From assembly GCF_900129445.1 (NCBI RefSeq), contig NZ_FQVT01000015.1:1-64000 (forward strand): a stretch of 64,000 nucleotides of DNA, written 5' to 3'. Numbering within the stretch: the stretch's first letter is position 1; the number at the start of each line of letters is the position of its first letter. The notes under the pieces were generated by a model that made no database searches, had not been told where the DNA came from, and saw nothing but the letters and a program-made list of their open reading frames with translations. The stretch is from Salegentibacter echinorum (lineage in GTDB: Bacteria; Bacteroidota; Bacteroidia; Flavobacteriales; Flavobacteriaceae). Position numbers and translations under genes: made by a program. Shown in pieces: positions 55,909 to 64,000 of the stretch.

Positions 55909-56862
55909 ATGGAATATTTAGACTTTGAATTACCCATTAAAGAGTTGGAAGAACAGTACAATAAAGCCTGTAACATAGGGGAAGAAAGTGATGTAGATGT
56001 TACGGCTACTTGCAAACAGATCGAAAAGAAATTACAGGAAATACGAAAGGAAATATATAAGAACCTAACGCCGTGGCAGCGGGTTCAGCTTTCCAGGCAT
56101 CCTAACCGTCCTTATACTTTAGAATATATTAAAGCTATTTGCGGAGATACATTTTTAGAACTTCACGGGGATAGAAATGTAAAAGATGATAAAGCGATGA
56201 TTGGTGGTTTGGGAAAAATAGATGATCAAAGTTTTATGATCATAGGTCAACAAAAGGGCTATAACACCAAGACCAGGCAGTACAGAAATTTTGGGATGGC
56301 CAATCCCGAAGGTTATAGAAAAGCTTTGCGTTTAATGAAATCTGCTGAAAAGTTTGGGCTACCGGTAGTCACTTTTATCGATACTCCAGGAGCATATCCA
56401 GGTCTGGAAGCCGAGGAACGCGGGCAGGGAGAAGCTATCGCTAAAAATATCATGGAAATGACCCGGCTTAAAGTACCAATTATTGTAGTTATTATTGGCG
56501 AAGGTGCCAGTGGTGGTGCCCTGGGAATTGGCGTTGGCGATAAGGTGATGATGTTGGAAAATACCTGGTACTCTGTAATCTCGCCAGAGTCCTGTTCATC
56601 TATCCTGTGGCGTAGCTGGGAATATAAGGAACAAGCCGCCGAAGCTTTAAAACTTACGGCAAAAGATATGAAAAAGCAAAAGCTTATAGATGGTATAATA
56701 AAAGAACCCATTGGTGGTGCACATAGTAATAAGGAAGAAAATTACGACAATGTTAAAAAAGCCATTTCAAAAGCCTATGCTGAATTTAAAAACTTATCAC
56801 CAAACGAATTGGTAAATAAAAGAATGGATAAGTATTTGGAAATGGGCGTTTTTAAAAGCTAA
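55909..56862 (+). CDS. accA: Acetyl-CoA carboxylase carboxyltransferase subunit alpha
   Basis: Alpha subunit of the carboxyltransferase that passes the carboxyl group from biotin to acetyl-CoA in the first step of fatty-acid synthesis. It has 317 residues; the start at 55909 gives the normal N-terminus ([18 protein letters not shown]). The crotonase-like core includes [52 protein letters not shown] and [24 protein letters not shown] box lies at 55871-55878. It is followed by a terminator. Confidence 0.96.
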   Translation: MEYLDFELPIKELEEQYNKACNIGEESDVDVTATCKQIEKKLQEIRKEIYKNLTPWQRVQLSRHPNRPYTLEYIKAICGDTFLELHGDRNVKDDKAMIGGLGKIDDQSFMIIGQQKGYNTKTRQYRNFGMANPEGYRKALRLMKSAEKFGLPVVTFIDTPGAYPGLEAEERGQGEAIAKNIMEMTRLKVPIIVVIIGEGASGGALGIGVGDKVMMLENTWYSVISPESCSSILWRSWEYKEQAAEALKLTAKDMKKQKLIDGIIKEPIGGAHSNKEENYDNVKKAISKAYAEFKNLSPNELVNKRMDKYLEMGVFKS

Positions 56863-56891
56863 AGGCTTCGCTCACATAAGTTCTAAAATTT

Positions 56892-56917
56892 CCGAAACCC
56901 TGGTTTCGGTTTTTTTT
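56892..56917 (+). terminator. Terminator after accA
   Basis: An 8-bp stem CCGAAACC / GGTTTCGG with a 2-base loop and eight or more T residues, 30 bases past the stop. Confidence 0.85.
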
Positions 56918-57029
56918 GCGCTTATCAACACTAAAAATAAGTTATCAACAGCTAGAATGTTGATTACCGGTTAATTAAGTTAACCCAATTTTATTAAGAT
57001 GCTCTTAACTAATTTTATACTTTAGTAGT

Positions 57030-58592
57030 ATGGAAAAAATGACCGCCCCGCAACAATTCTCTGCTAAAAAAAGCAACGTTATAAGTCTTGAGAAGGGAAA
57101 ACTCCCTCCTCAAGCTGTTGATTTAGAGGAAGTTGTGCTGGGGGCAATGATGATAGATAAAAAAGGCGTAGATGAGATTATAGATATTCTCACGGCCGAT
57201 GCTTTCTATAAAAACTCCCATAAACTAATTTTTGAAGCCATTCATAAACTCTTCGAAAACACAGAAGCGATAGACTTATTAACCGTTTCTAACCAATTGA
57301 AGAAGGATGGCAATTTTGAAAAATCTGGAGGGGATTATTACCTTATTCAATTAACGCAAAAAGTATCTTCCTCAGCGCATATTGAGTTTCATGCGCGCAT
57401 TATTCTTCAGAAATACATTCAACGAAGCTTAATTAAAATTTCCAATGAAATAATTGAAGAAGCTTATGATGAATCTACAGATGTTTTTGATCTTTTAGAT
57501 AGTGCAGAGGCTAAACTTTATGAAGTTACCCAGGGTAATATTCAAAAGTCAACAGAAACTGCACAGAGTTTAGTGATCCAGGCTAAAAATAGAATTGAGG
57601 AAATTTCTAATAAAGAAGGTTTAAGTGGAGTGCCTTCCGGGTTCGATAAATTAGATAAATTAACCTCTGGTTGGCAACCCAGTGACCTTATTATTGTAGC
57701 CGCTCGTCCTGGTATGGGTAAAACGGCCTTAACACTTTCCATGGCCAGGAATATCGCGGTAGGGCAAAACATGCCGGTAGCCTTTTTCTCGTTAGAGATG
57801 TCTGCGGTGCAGTTAATTACCCGTTTAATTTCTTCGGAAACAGGACTTTCTTCAGAAAAATTAAGAACCGGAAACCTGGAAAAGCATGAATGGGAACAGC
57901 TCAATGTTAAGGTGAAAGACCTGGAAAATGCACCGCTTTTTATTGATGACACACCATCCCTATCTATTTTTGATCTCAGGGCAAAAGCCAGGAGATTGGC
58001 CTCACAACATGGTATAAAACTAATTGTGATAGATTATTTGCAATTGATGACAGCCGGCGGAAGCCAAAAAGGAGGAAACAGGGAGCAGGAAATTTCTACT
58101 ATTTCAAGAAACTTAAAAGCGCTCGCAAAAGAATTAAATGTGCCAGTAATTGCGCTTTCACAGTTATCACGTGCGGTGGAAACCAGAGGAGGCAGTAAGC
58201 GTCCATTGCTATCAGACCTTAGGGAATCTGGTGCGATAGAGCAGGATGCCGATATTGTTTCCTTTATTTATCGCCCCGAATATTATAAAATTGAAGAATG
58301 GGATGATGATGACCGTTCACCAACCGATGGACAAGGTGAATTTATTGTGGCTAAACACCGTAATGGTGGTCTGGAAAATATACGTCTTAAATTTATTGGA
58401 CATCTTGGTAAATTTGATAACTTAGAAGAGTTTGATTCTCCTTTTGAATATCATTCTAAAATGAACGATGGGGAAAATGAAGGAAATGAGTTCAATTCGC
58501 CAAATTTGCCAAATCCAAGTGCAAATGAAGCTTTTGGAAGCTCCATAAATAGTGGATTTAACAATGAAGACGATGACGAAGTGCCGTTTTAA
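57030..58592 (+). CDS. dnaB: Replicative DNA helicase DnaB
   Basis: Hexameric helicase of the replication fork, 520 residues. The N-terminal DnaB domain (about 20-125, QAVDLEEVVLGAMMIDKKG) is followed by the RecA-like ATPase domain with Walker A VAARPGMGKTAL, Walker B LIVIDYLQLM and the arginine-finger motif SQLSRAVETRGGSKRP. SDLRESGAIEQDADIV is typical. The C-terminal 70 residues are acidic and low in complexity. No intein is present. The following gene overlaps its end by 20-41 bases depending on that gene's start. Confidence 0.96.
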   Translation: MEKMTAPQQFSAKKSNVISLEKGKLPPQAVDLEEVVLGAMMIDKKGVDEIIDILTADAFYKNSHKLIFEAIHKLFENTEAIDLLTVSNQLKKDGNFEKSGGDYYLIQLTQKVSSSAHIEFHARIILQKYIQRSLIKISNEIIEEAYDESTDVFDLLDSAEAKLYEVTQGNIQKSTETAQSLVIQAKNRIEEISNKEGLSGVPSGFDKLDKLTSGWQPSDLIIVAARPGMGKTALTLSMARNIAVGQNMPVAFFSLEMSAVQLITRLISSETGLSSEKLRTGNLEKHEWEQLNVKVKDLENAPLFIDDTPSLSIFDLRAKARRLASQHGIKLIVIDYLQLMTAGGSQKGGNREQEISTISRNLKALAKELNVPVIALSQLSRAVETRGGSKRPLLSDLRESGAIEQDADIVSFIYRPEYYKIEEWDDDDRSPTDGQGEFIVAKHRNGGLENIRLKFIGHLGKFDNLEEFDSPFEYHSKMNDGENEGNEFNSPNLPNPSANEAFGSSINSGFNNEDDDEVPF

Positions 58593-59919
58593 TATTTTAA
58601 ACAAACACAGAAATACACAACATTATTTAATAAACGAAAATCAGGAGTTCCGGAAAAACACTTTCGGTCTTCTGATTTTTTTGTCTTTACTCTTCTTTGG
58701 GCAGACTGGTTTTGCCGCCCAATTGTTGATTCCAATGGATGAAAAGGGACAGGAAAATCATCTTAAAGCTTACGGCATTACCTATTTTGCGCTGGAAGAA
58801 AAAATGGATGTAAAATGGTTGCTCAATTACAGGGGGGGGGCTTTTTTAATTTCAGATTCTGAAGAACTTAGAAGGGAATGTAAAATTAGAGGGGTTTCTT
58901 TTGAAATACTTAGCGACACAAAAACCAAAGCCATTCTTAATGAAATTAGTAGTCCCGCGAAAAATATGGAAAGCGTCGCTTTAGAAAAAGCACCAAAAAT
59001 TGCAGTGTATTCACCCCAGGGTAATAAACCATGGGACGATGCGGTAACTATGGCACTCACTTTTGCCGAAATTCCTTATGAAACAATTTATGATCGGTCA
59101 GTGCTAAATGACGCTCTGGTACTCTACGACTGGTTGCATTTACATCACGAAGATTTTACCGGACAATATGGAAAATTTTACCGAACATTTAGAACTACGC
59201 CCTGGTATATCAAGGAAAAAAAGGAGGCAGAAGCTTTGGCAAAAGAACTTGGTTACGATAAGGTTTCCGAAGAAAAACTGGCTGTAGCCCTAAAGATTAA
59301 AGATTATGTTGTAGGCGGCGGCTTTATGTTTGCCATGTGCAGCGCCACCGATAGCTTTGATATTGCACTTTCGGCTGAAGGTGTGGATATTGCTGAAGCC
59401 ATGTTTGATGGCGATCCCAGTGAACCAAATTATCAAGCTAAAATAGATTATGATAAAACTATTGCCTTTACCGATTATACGCTGGAGCGAAGTCCTATGG
59501 TGTATGAGTTTTCTTCAATAGATATGACTTCTAAAAGAAGAATACCTAAAGAATCAGATTATTTTACGTTAATGGACTTCTCTGCCAAATGGGATGTGGT
59601 TCCTACTATGTTAACGCAAAATCATACGCGTTTGGTGAAAGGTTTTATGGGACAAACCACCGCCTATAATCCCAAAAATATTAAAGCTAATGTTTTGGTG
59701 ATGGGGGAGAGTAAGCTAAACGGAGAAGCCAGATATCTCCATGGAATTAAAGGAAAAGGCTTTTTTACATTTTATGGAGGTCACGATCCAGAAGATTATC
59801 AACACAGGGTAGGGGATCCAAAAACTGAACTGGAGTTACATCCTAATTCTCCCGGTTACCGACTTATTTTAAATAATGTACTTTTTCCTGCTGCCAAGAA
59901 AAAACCACAAAAAACTTAA
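58573..59919 (+). CDS. Secreted protein of unknown function (labelled asparagine synthetase B in databases)
   Basis: Exported protein of about 450 residues. The hydrophobic signal stretch NTFGLLIFLSLLFFGQTGFA lies ~35 residues in, so the start is uncertain: ATG at 58573 or 58564 or GTG at 58552, all overlapping dnaB, or a non-standard codon after the dnaB stop. Mature sequence starts AQLLIPMDEKGQENHLKAYG. Similar flavobacterial proteins are often named asparagine synthetase B, but neither a glutaminase nor a synthetase domain is visible. Conserved runs include YDWLHLHHEDFTGQYGKF and FFTFYGGHDPEDYQHRVGDP, resembling a GATase-like domain. A G9 tract at 58832-58840 lies in frame. Function unknown. 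Confidence 0.75.
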   Translation: MTKCRFNILNKHRNTQHYLINENQEFRKNTFGLLIFLSLLFFGQTGFAAQLLIPMDEKGQENHLKAYGITYFALEEKMDVKWLLNYRGGAFLISDSEELRRECKIRGVSFEILSDTKTKAILNEISSPAKNMESVALEKAPKIAVYSPQGNKPWDDAVTMALTFAEIPYETIYDRSVLNDALVLYDWLHLHHEDFTGQYGKFYRTFRTTPWYIKEKKEAEALAKELGYDKVSEEKLAVALKIKDYVVGGGFMFAMCSATDSFDIALSAEGVDIAEAMFDGDPSEPNYQAKIDYDKTIAFTDYTLERSPMVYEFSSIDMTSKRRIPKESDYFTLMDFSAKWDVVPTMLTQNHTRLVKGFMGQTTAYNPKNIKANVLVMGESKLNGEARYLHGIKGKGFFTFYGGHDPEDYQHRVGDPKTELELHPNSPGYRLILNNVLFPAAKKKPQKT

Positions 59920-59980
59920 AAAATCGATTAATAGTCGTTGGGTTTTATTGGGTAAATCCATAAATTTTAAAAAACGAACT

Positions 59981-60403
59981 ATGAAATTTTTTCAGAAGGA
60001 AATACAATTAAAAGCAAGATCGAGAGGTTTTCACGTAATAACTAAAGAGGTTGTAGATCAATTTCCGGAATTGAAAGAAATAAATTCAGGAATGTTGCAG
60101 GTGTTTATAAAGCATACTTCAGCCGGAATAAGCATAAACGAGAGCGCCGATCCTACCGTGCTGGAAGATTTTGAAAGTCATTTTAATGAAATGGTACCAG
60201 AAAATATGTCATATTATAAACACACTTTAGAAGGCCCAGATGATATGCCCGCGCATATTAAGGCTTCTTTATTGGGAAGTTCTTTGCAAATCCCCGTTAC
60301 CAATGGTAAACTTAATTTAGGAACCTGGCAGGGGATATATTTGGGAGAGCACCGAGATCAAGGCGGCTCTAGGAAATTGGTGCTTAGTTTGTTTGGAGTT
60401 TAA
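59981..60403 (+). CDS. YjbQ/UPF0047 family protein
   Basis: Cytosolic protein of 140 residues from the ATG at 59981 (MKFFQKEIQLKARSRGFHVI). It matches the YjbQ family, which has weak thiamine-phosphate-synthase activity in some members. The conserved HTSAGISINESADP and the C-terminal GTWQGIYLGEHRDQ and GGSRKLVLSL are present. The compact beta fold probably binds phosphate or metal through the His residues. It follows the unknown secreted gene by 61 bases and ends before a terminator. Confidence 0.9.
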   Translation: MKFFQKEIQLKARSRGFHVITKEVVDQFPELKEINSGMLQVFIKHTSAGISINESADPTVLEDFESHFNEMVPENMSYYKHTLEGPDDMPAHIKASLLGSSLQIPVTNGKLNLGTWQGIYLGEHRDQGGSRKLVLSLFGV

Positions 60404-60536
60404 ATTAAAGTGTTATTTTCTGCTTATAATTGGTTGTAGCTTAATAAGCTATTAAAATTGCAATCCGCTGTCATTTCGACGTAGGAGGGATCTTTCTTTT
60501 AGAACTTTCGTGTTTCCGCAAAATTAAACCATAAAT

Positions 60537-60567
60537 AAATCCGGTTCAAAAAAAGAACCGGATTTTT
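60537..60567. terminator. Bidirectional terminator between YjbQ gene and rplT
   Basis: An 11-bp perfect stem AAATCCGGTTC / GAACCGGATTT around a 7-A loop with A/T-rich flanks, between convergent genes. Confidence 0.85.
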
Positions 60568-60594
60568 AAATAAGAGAGTATAATTAATTTGTAA

Positions 60595-60939
60595 TTACTT
60601 TACTTTATCTACAATTGCTTTAAAAGCTTCTGGGTGGTTCATCGCCAAATCGGCTAGAACTTTTCGGTTTAAACCGATCTCATTGGCTCTTGCAGCTCCC
60701 ATAAATTGAGAGTAAGACATACCGTGTTCACGGGCTGCTGCGTTAATACGCATTATCCAAAGTGAACGGAAATTACGCTTTTTAGCTTTGCGGTCTCTGT
60801 ATGAATAAAGCATAGCTTTTTCAACCGCATTTTTTGCTACTGTCCAAACGTTTTTACGACGTCCGAAGTAACCTTTTGCTTGCTTAAGAACCTTTTTTCT
60901 TCTGGCTCTCTTCGCAACTGAATTTACTGATCTTGGCAT
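60595..60939 (-). CDS. rplT: 50S ribosomal protein L20
   Basis: Ribosomal protein L20, 114 residues, a 23S rRNA-binding assembly protein of the 50S subunit. The typical basic N-terminus ([30 protein letters not shown]) and the globular tail [20 protein letters not shown] are present. It is the last gene of the thrS-infC-rpmI-rplT operon, 138 bases after rpmI. Confidence 0.97.
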   Translation of the reverse strand: MPRSVNSVAKRARRKKVLKQAKGYFGRRKNVWTVAKNAVEKAMLYSYRDRKAKKRNFRSLWIMRINAAAREHGMSYSQFMGAARANEIGLNRKVLADLAMNHPEAFKAIVDKVK

Positions 60940-61077
60940 ATTATTATGTGTTTTGTAGCAGGCGGCCGGTAAAATGGCACTTTTAACTAAAATTTCAAAT
61001 TTTTACTTTAAATGTAAATTTGAAGTGTTGCCCAACTCCAGGGTTTATAAATTATTTAAACCGTTAAAGGCTTCAAC

Positions 61078-61275
61078 TTATTTTAAACGAAGTTGAAGTT
61101 TAACATTGTTCTTATCTGCATCGTGTACTAATGTACTATGCGTAAGGGCAAGCTTACGTTTTTTAGACTTCTTTGTTAAGATGTGGCTTTTAAACGCGTG
61201 CTTTCTTTTAATCTTTCCGGTACCGGTAAGCTTAAAACGCTTCTTGGCACTGGATTTGGTTTTCATTTTAGGCAT
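61078..61275 (-). CDS. rpmI: 50S ribosomal protein L35
   Basis: Ribosomal protein L35, 65 residues, highly basic, with the family N-terminus [20 protein letters not shown] and [19 protein letters not shown]. It lies between infC (34 bases) and rplT. The long spacer to rplT could hold regulatory structure, but nothing specific is seen. Confidence 0.97.
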   Translation of the reverse strand: MPKMKTKSSAKKRFKLTGTGKIKRKHAFKSHILTKKSKKRKLALTHSTLVHDADKNNVKLQLRLK

Positions 61276-61309
61276 GTTGTCCTCTTTTTATATTAACTCT
61301 CTTATTATT

Positions 61310-61867
61310 CTATTTAGTTTTTAGGGGAGACATGAACATCGTCATTCTTTTACCTTCTAACTTTGGCATTTGCTCTACCTTTCCTAATTCCTCAAGATCT
61401 GTCGCTAATCTAAGCAATAAGATTTCTCCTTTATCCTTAAATACAATTGAGCGACCTTTAAAGAATACAAAAGCTTTTAATTTGGCTCCTTCCTTTAAAA
61501 ACTTTTCTGCGTTACGCTTTTTAAATTCGTAATCGTGATCATCGGTATTGGGGCCAAAACGAATTTCTTTTACTACAACTTTGCTCGCTTTAGCTTTCAT
61601 GGCTTTTTCGCGCTTCTTTTGTTCGTAAAGAAACTTCTTATAATCCATCGCTTTTACAACCGGCGGTTTTGCGTTTGGAGAAATTTCAACCAGGTCCAAA
61701 CCTAAATCTTCAGCAATAGCTAAAGCTTTCTTGGTAGGATAGACATCCATTTCAACATTATCTCCCACAAGTCGAACTTCCTCAGCTCTAATTTTGTGGT
61801 TAATCCGGTGTTGATCTTCTTTAACTGCTCTAAGCGGTCTCTTCGATTTTTTTCTACGTATTGCTAT
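61310..61867 (-). CDS. infC: Translation initiation factor IF-3, ATA start
   Basis: IF-3, 185 residues, which binds the 30S subunit and checks start-codon pairing. An ATG/GTG-only reading would start at 61768 and lose the N-domain. In-frame sequence continues upstream as [20 protein letters not shown] and [13 protein letters not shown], the true N-domain, to a stop just before GCC-ATA. The only plausible start is the ATA at 61867-61865 (MAIRRKKSK). E. coli infC uses ATT for autoregulation, so ATA probably serves the same purpose. The C-domain ([27 protein letters not shown]) is intact. It lies 17 bases after the thrS stop. Confidence 0.93.
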   Translation of the reverse strand: MAIRRKKSKRPLRAVKEDQHRINHKIRAEEVRLVGDNVEMDVYPTKKALAIAEDLGLDLVEISPNAKPPVVKAMDYKKFLYEQKKREKAMKAKASKVVVKEIRFGPNTDDHDYEFKKRNAEKFLKEGAKLKAFVFFKGRSIVFKDKGEILLLRLATDLEELGKVEQMPKLEGKRMTMFMSPLKTK

Positions 61868-61884
61868 GGCTTATATATTTTTGG

Positions 61885-63831
61885 TTAAACTTTAAACGCT
61901 TTCAGCGTTTTTTTAATTTCATTATTAATAATTTCAGCAAAGTCTTCAACAGGCATGGTACCTATATCGCCTTCGCCTCTCTTTCGTACAGAAACCGTAC
62001 CATCTTGCTCCTCTTGTTCCCCTATAATTAACATATATGGGAATTTGTTCATTTCAGCTTCACGAATCTTTTTACCAATGGTTTCGTTTCGATTATCTGC
62101 TACGGCGCGAATTTCGTTATTTTCCAGCAAAGTTAAAACTTTTTGAGCGTATTTTTCATATTTCTCACTGATTGATAGTATCATAGCCTGCTCTGGCATT
62201 AACCATAGTGGGAAATTTCCTGCGGTATGTTCTAATAAAATAGCGATGAACCGTTCCATGCTTCCAAAAGGTGCACGGTGTATCATAACCGGGCGATGTG
62301 TTTCGTTGTCACTGCCTTTATAGGTAAGGTCAAAACGTTCTGGCAGGTTATAGTCCACCTGAATGGTGCCAAGTTGCCAGCTTCTGCCAAGCGCGTCTCT
62401 TACCATAAAATCTAACTTTGGTCCATAAAATGCAGCTTCCCCTGTTTCTACAACATAGTTTAAACCTTTTTCTTTGGCCGCGTTGATAATGGCAGTTTCT
62501 GCTTTGTCCCAAACTTCATCGCCACCAATGTATTTATCTTTATCTTCAGGATCCCGCAGTGAGACCTGGGCTGTAAAGTTATCGAAACCTAAAGAATCGA
62601 ATACATATAAGGTAAGGTCTATCACTTTTTTGAACTCTTCGTCTAATTGATCTGGAGTACAAAAAATATGGGCGTCATCTTGTGTAAAGCCCCTTACTCG
62701 GGTTAAACCGTGTAATTCTCCACTTTGTTCGTATCTATAAACAGTACCAAATTCTGCAAAACGTTTGGGTAAATCCCGGTAACTCCAAGATTGGGAATTA
62801 TAAATTTCACAGTGATGCGGGCAGTTCATAGGCTTTAGCAAAAACTCTTCACCTTCATTGGGCGTATGTATAGGTTGAAAACTGTCTTCTCCATATTTTG
62901 CGTAATGTCCAGAAGTTACATAAAGCTCTTTTTGCCCAATATGCGGACTTACCACCATCTCGTAACCTGCTTTCTGTTGGGCTTTCTTTAAAAAGTTTTC
63001 CAGACGCTCCCTTAAAGCGGCACCTTTTGGTAGCCATAATGGCAGTCCCTGGCCAACTTTTTGTGAGAAAGTGAAAAGTTGTAATTCTTTCCCAAGTTTA
63101 CGGTGGTCTCTTTTTTTGGCTTCCTCCAACAATGCCAGGTATTCTTTTAATTCTTTTTGCTTCGGAAATGAAATGCCATAAATACGGGTTAATTGCGGAT
63201 TATTTTCATCACCGCGCCAGTAAGCACCGGCCGCACTCATTAACTTTACCGCTTTTATAAAACCGGTATTGGGAATATGTCCCCCGCGACATAAATCTGT
63301 AAAACTATCGTGGTCACAAAAAGTAATGTCCCCATCCTGAAGATTCTCAATTAACTCAACCTTAAATTGATTATCCCGCTCCTTATAATAGGAGAGGGCA
63401 TCGGCTTTGGAAACCTCCCTTAATTTAAATTCATGTTTTTCCCGGGCTATTTGCAGCATCCGGTCTTCAATCTTCTTAAAATCATTTTCAGAGATTTTGT
63501 GTTCTCCAAAATCTACATCATAATAGAAACCATTTTCAATGGCAGGACCAATGGTTAATTTTGCCCCGGGGTACATTTCTTCTATCGCCTGCGCCATCAC
63601 GTGGGCAGAAGAGTGCCAAAATGCCTTTTTTCCCTCATCGTCTTTCCAGGTAAATAAAGTTAAGCTTCCATCTGTAGTTAATGGGGTAGAAACCTCTACC
63701 GTTTCTTTGTTGAATTTTGCTGAAATAACATTTCTGGCCAATCCGGCGCTAATACTATTAGCAACATCTAAAGGAGTGGTTCCTTTCTCAAATTCTTTTA
63801 TACTGCCATCTGGCAAGCTTACCTTAATCAT
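61885..63831 (-). CDS. thrS: Threonyl-tRNA synthetase
   Basis: Class II synthetase of 648 residues. The ATG at 63831 gives the normal N-terminus [15 protein letters not shown]; the longer frame adds an unrelated 35 residues. Domains in order are TGS (about 1-62), the editing domain ([18 protein letters not shown] with the deacylase HxxxH and the [10 protein letters not shown] motif), the catalytic core ([33 protein letters not shown] with the zinc Cys, [12 protein letters not shown]) and the anticodon-binding domain. It heads the operon with infC, rpmI and rplT. Confidence 0.97.
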   Translation of the reverse strand: MIKVSLPDGSIKEFEKGTTPLDVANSISAGLARNVISAKFNKETVEVSTPLTTDGSLTLFTWKDDEGKKAFWHSSAHVMAQAIEEMYPGAKLTIGPAIENGFYYDVDFGEHKISENDFKKIEDRMLQIAREKHEFKLREVSKADALSYYKERDNQFKVELIENLQDGDITFCDHDSFTDLCRGGHIPNTGFIKAVKLMSAAGAYWRGDENNPQLTRIYGISFPKQKELKEYLALLEEAKKRDHRKLGKELQLFTFSQKVGQGLPLWLPKGAALRERLENFLKKAQQKAGYEMVVSPHIGQKELYVTSGHYAKYGEDSFQPIHTPNEGEEFLLKPMNCPHHCEIYNSQSWSYRDLPKRFAEFGTVYRYEQSGELHGLTRVRGFTQDDAHIFCTPDQLDEEFKKVIDLTLYVFDSLGFDNFTAQVSLRDPEDKDKYIGGDEVWDKAETAIINAAKEKGLNYVVETGEAAFYGPKLDFMVRDALGRSWQLGTIQVDYNLPERFDLTYKGSDNETHRPVMIHRAPFGSMERFIAILLEHTAGNFPLWLMPEQAMILSISEKYEKYAQKVLTLLENNEIRAVADNRNETIGKKIREAEMNKFPYMLIIGEQEEQDGTVSVRKRGEGDIGTMPVEDFAEIINNEIKKTLKAFKV

Positions 63832-63955
63832 GATTCTGGTTTTTTTAATGACGGCAAAGATAATAGGTTGATTTCGCCTGCGCAATATACTTATATATAA
63901 AGGACAATAATTTCTTCTGAAATAAAGTTTTTCCATTGTTTTTCAACTGAAGCTA

Positions 63956-64000
63956 TTATCGATATAAACCAATGGCAGTGGTTATAATTTCCTGAATATC
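63956..64000 (-). CDS. Possible 3' end of a gene entering from the right
   Basis: Minus-strand frame with no stop over the last 14 codons, ending in TAA at 63956-63958; the encoded tail reads DIQEIITTAIGLYR. It is too short to identify and could be chance, but it lies in the same direction as thrS and would precede it. Confidence 0.25.
   Translation of the reverse strand, partial: DIQEIITTAIGLYR

Noticed and set aside
58552-59919. Real asparagine synthetase B
   Set aside because: It has a signal peptide and lacks both the Ntn glutaminase N-terminal Cys and the PP-loop synthetase motif.
61310-61768. Truncated infC of 152 residues
   Set aside because: The missing N-domain continues in frame upstream to an ATA start, so the gene is complete.

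Overview
This window is a stretch of chromosome from a marine-type member of the Flavobacteriaceae, close to Salegentibacter, Gramella or Zunongwangia. The evidence is low G+C, the Bacteroidetes -7 promoter box (TAnnTTTG, as TATATTTG or TATCTTTG) ahead of many genes, weak Shine-Dalgarno sequences, TonB receptors with carboxypeptidase-regulatory N-domains, Bacteroidetes-only families (DUF3276, DUF4856) and a zeaxanthin-type crt cluster. There is no prophage, integrase, transposase, CRISPR array or rRNA operon. The genus is an inference.

Layout. 0.2-5.2 kb (minus): secreted M14 peptidase, PurA-like DUF3276 protein, ABC exporter. 5.3-12.3 kb: leucine/glutamate-type dehydrogenase, nusB, DUF1573 lipoprotein, yajC, an outer-membrane barrel protein, pepT and ggt. 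12.8-18.6 kb: orphan TonB receptor, pyrD, a LysE-type exporter and HMG-CoA lyase. 18.7-28.7 kb: two adjacent iron-uptake units. The first is DUF4856 lipoprotein, imelysin-like lipoprotein, HTTM membrane protein and TonB receptor. The second is a ferric-iron ABC transporter (binding protein, fused permease, ATPase). Both carry similar imperfect palindromes at their promoters, suggesting one shared regulator. 28.8-38.7 kb: guaB, an OmpH/Skp chaperone, a lipoprotein plus SurA pair, MoxR ATPase, mitochondrial-type aconitase, a TlpA-like thioredoxin and an Mrr-type endonuclease.

38.7-45.9 kb is a pigment region: crtY, crtZ, crtB, crtI and a MerR/B12-binding regulator in one minus-strand operon, with an SDR and an aldehyde dehydrogenase diverging from it. 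The regulator has the Wx9EH and ExHxxG signatures of CarH-type adenosylcobalamin photoreceptors, so carotenoid synthesis here is probably light-controlled. 46.0-46.8 kb holds tRNA-Leu(GAG) and two identical tRNA-Lys(TTT) genes embedded in an array of tRNA 3'-end remnants separated by palindromes.

46.9-64 kb is mostly housekeeping: aroK, a PyrR-like phosphoribosyltransferase, a TPMT-like methyltransferase, an S4 protein, an FKBP lipoprotein with calcium-type repeats, an OMP, a two-subunit transketolase interrupted by palindromes, tgt (lacking the zinc cysteines), an LptF/G permease, accA, dnaB, a secreted protein of unknown function with a G9 tract, a YjbQ protein and the thrS-infC-rpmI-rplT operon, in which infC starts at ATA. 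Points most worth following are the CarH-like control, the HTTM-containing iron operon, a dispersed repeat that carries promoters, and the tRNA-Lys remnant array.
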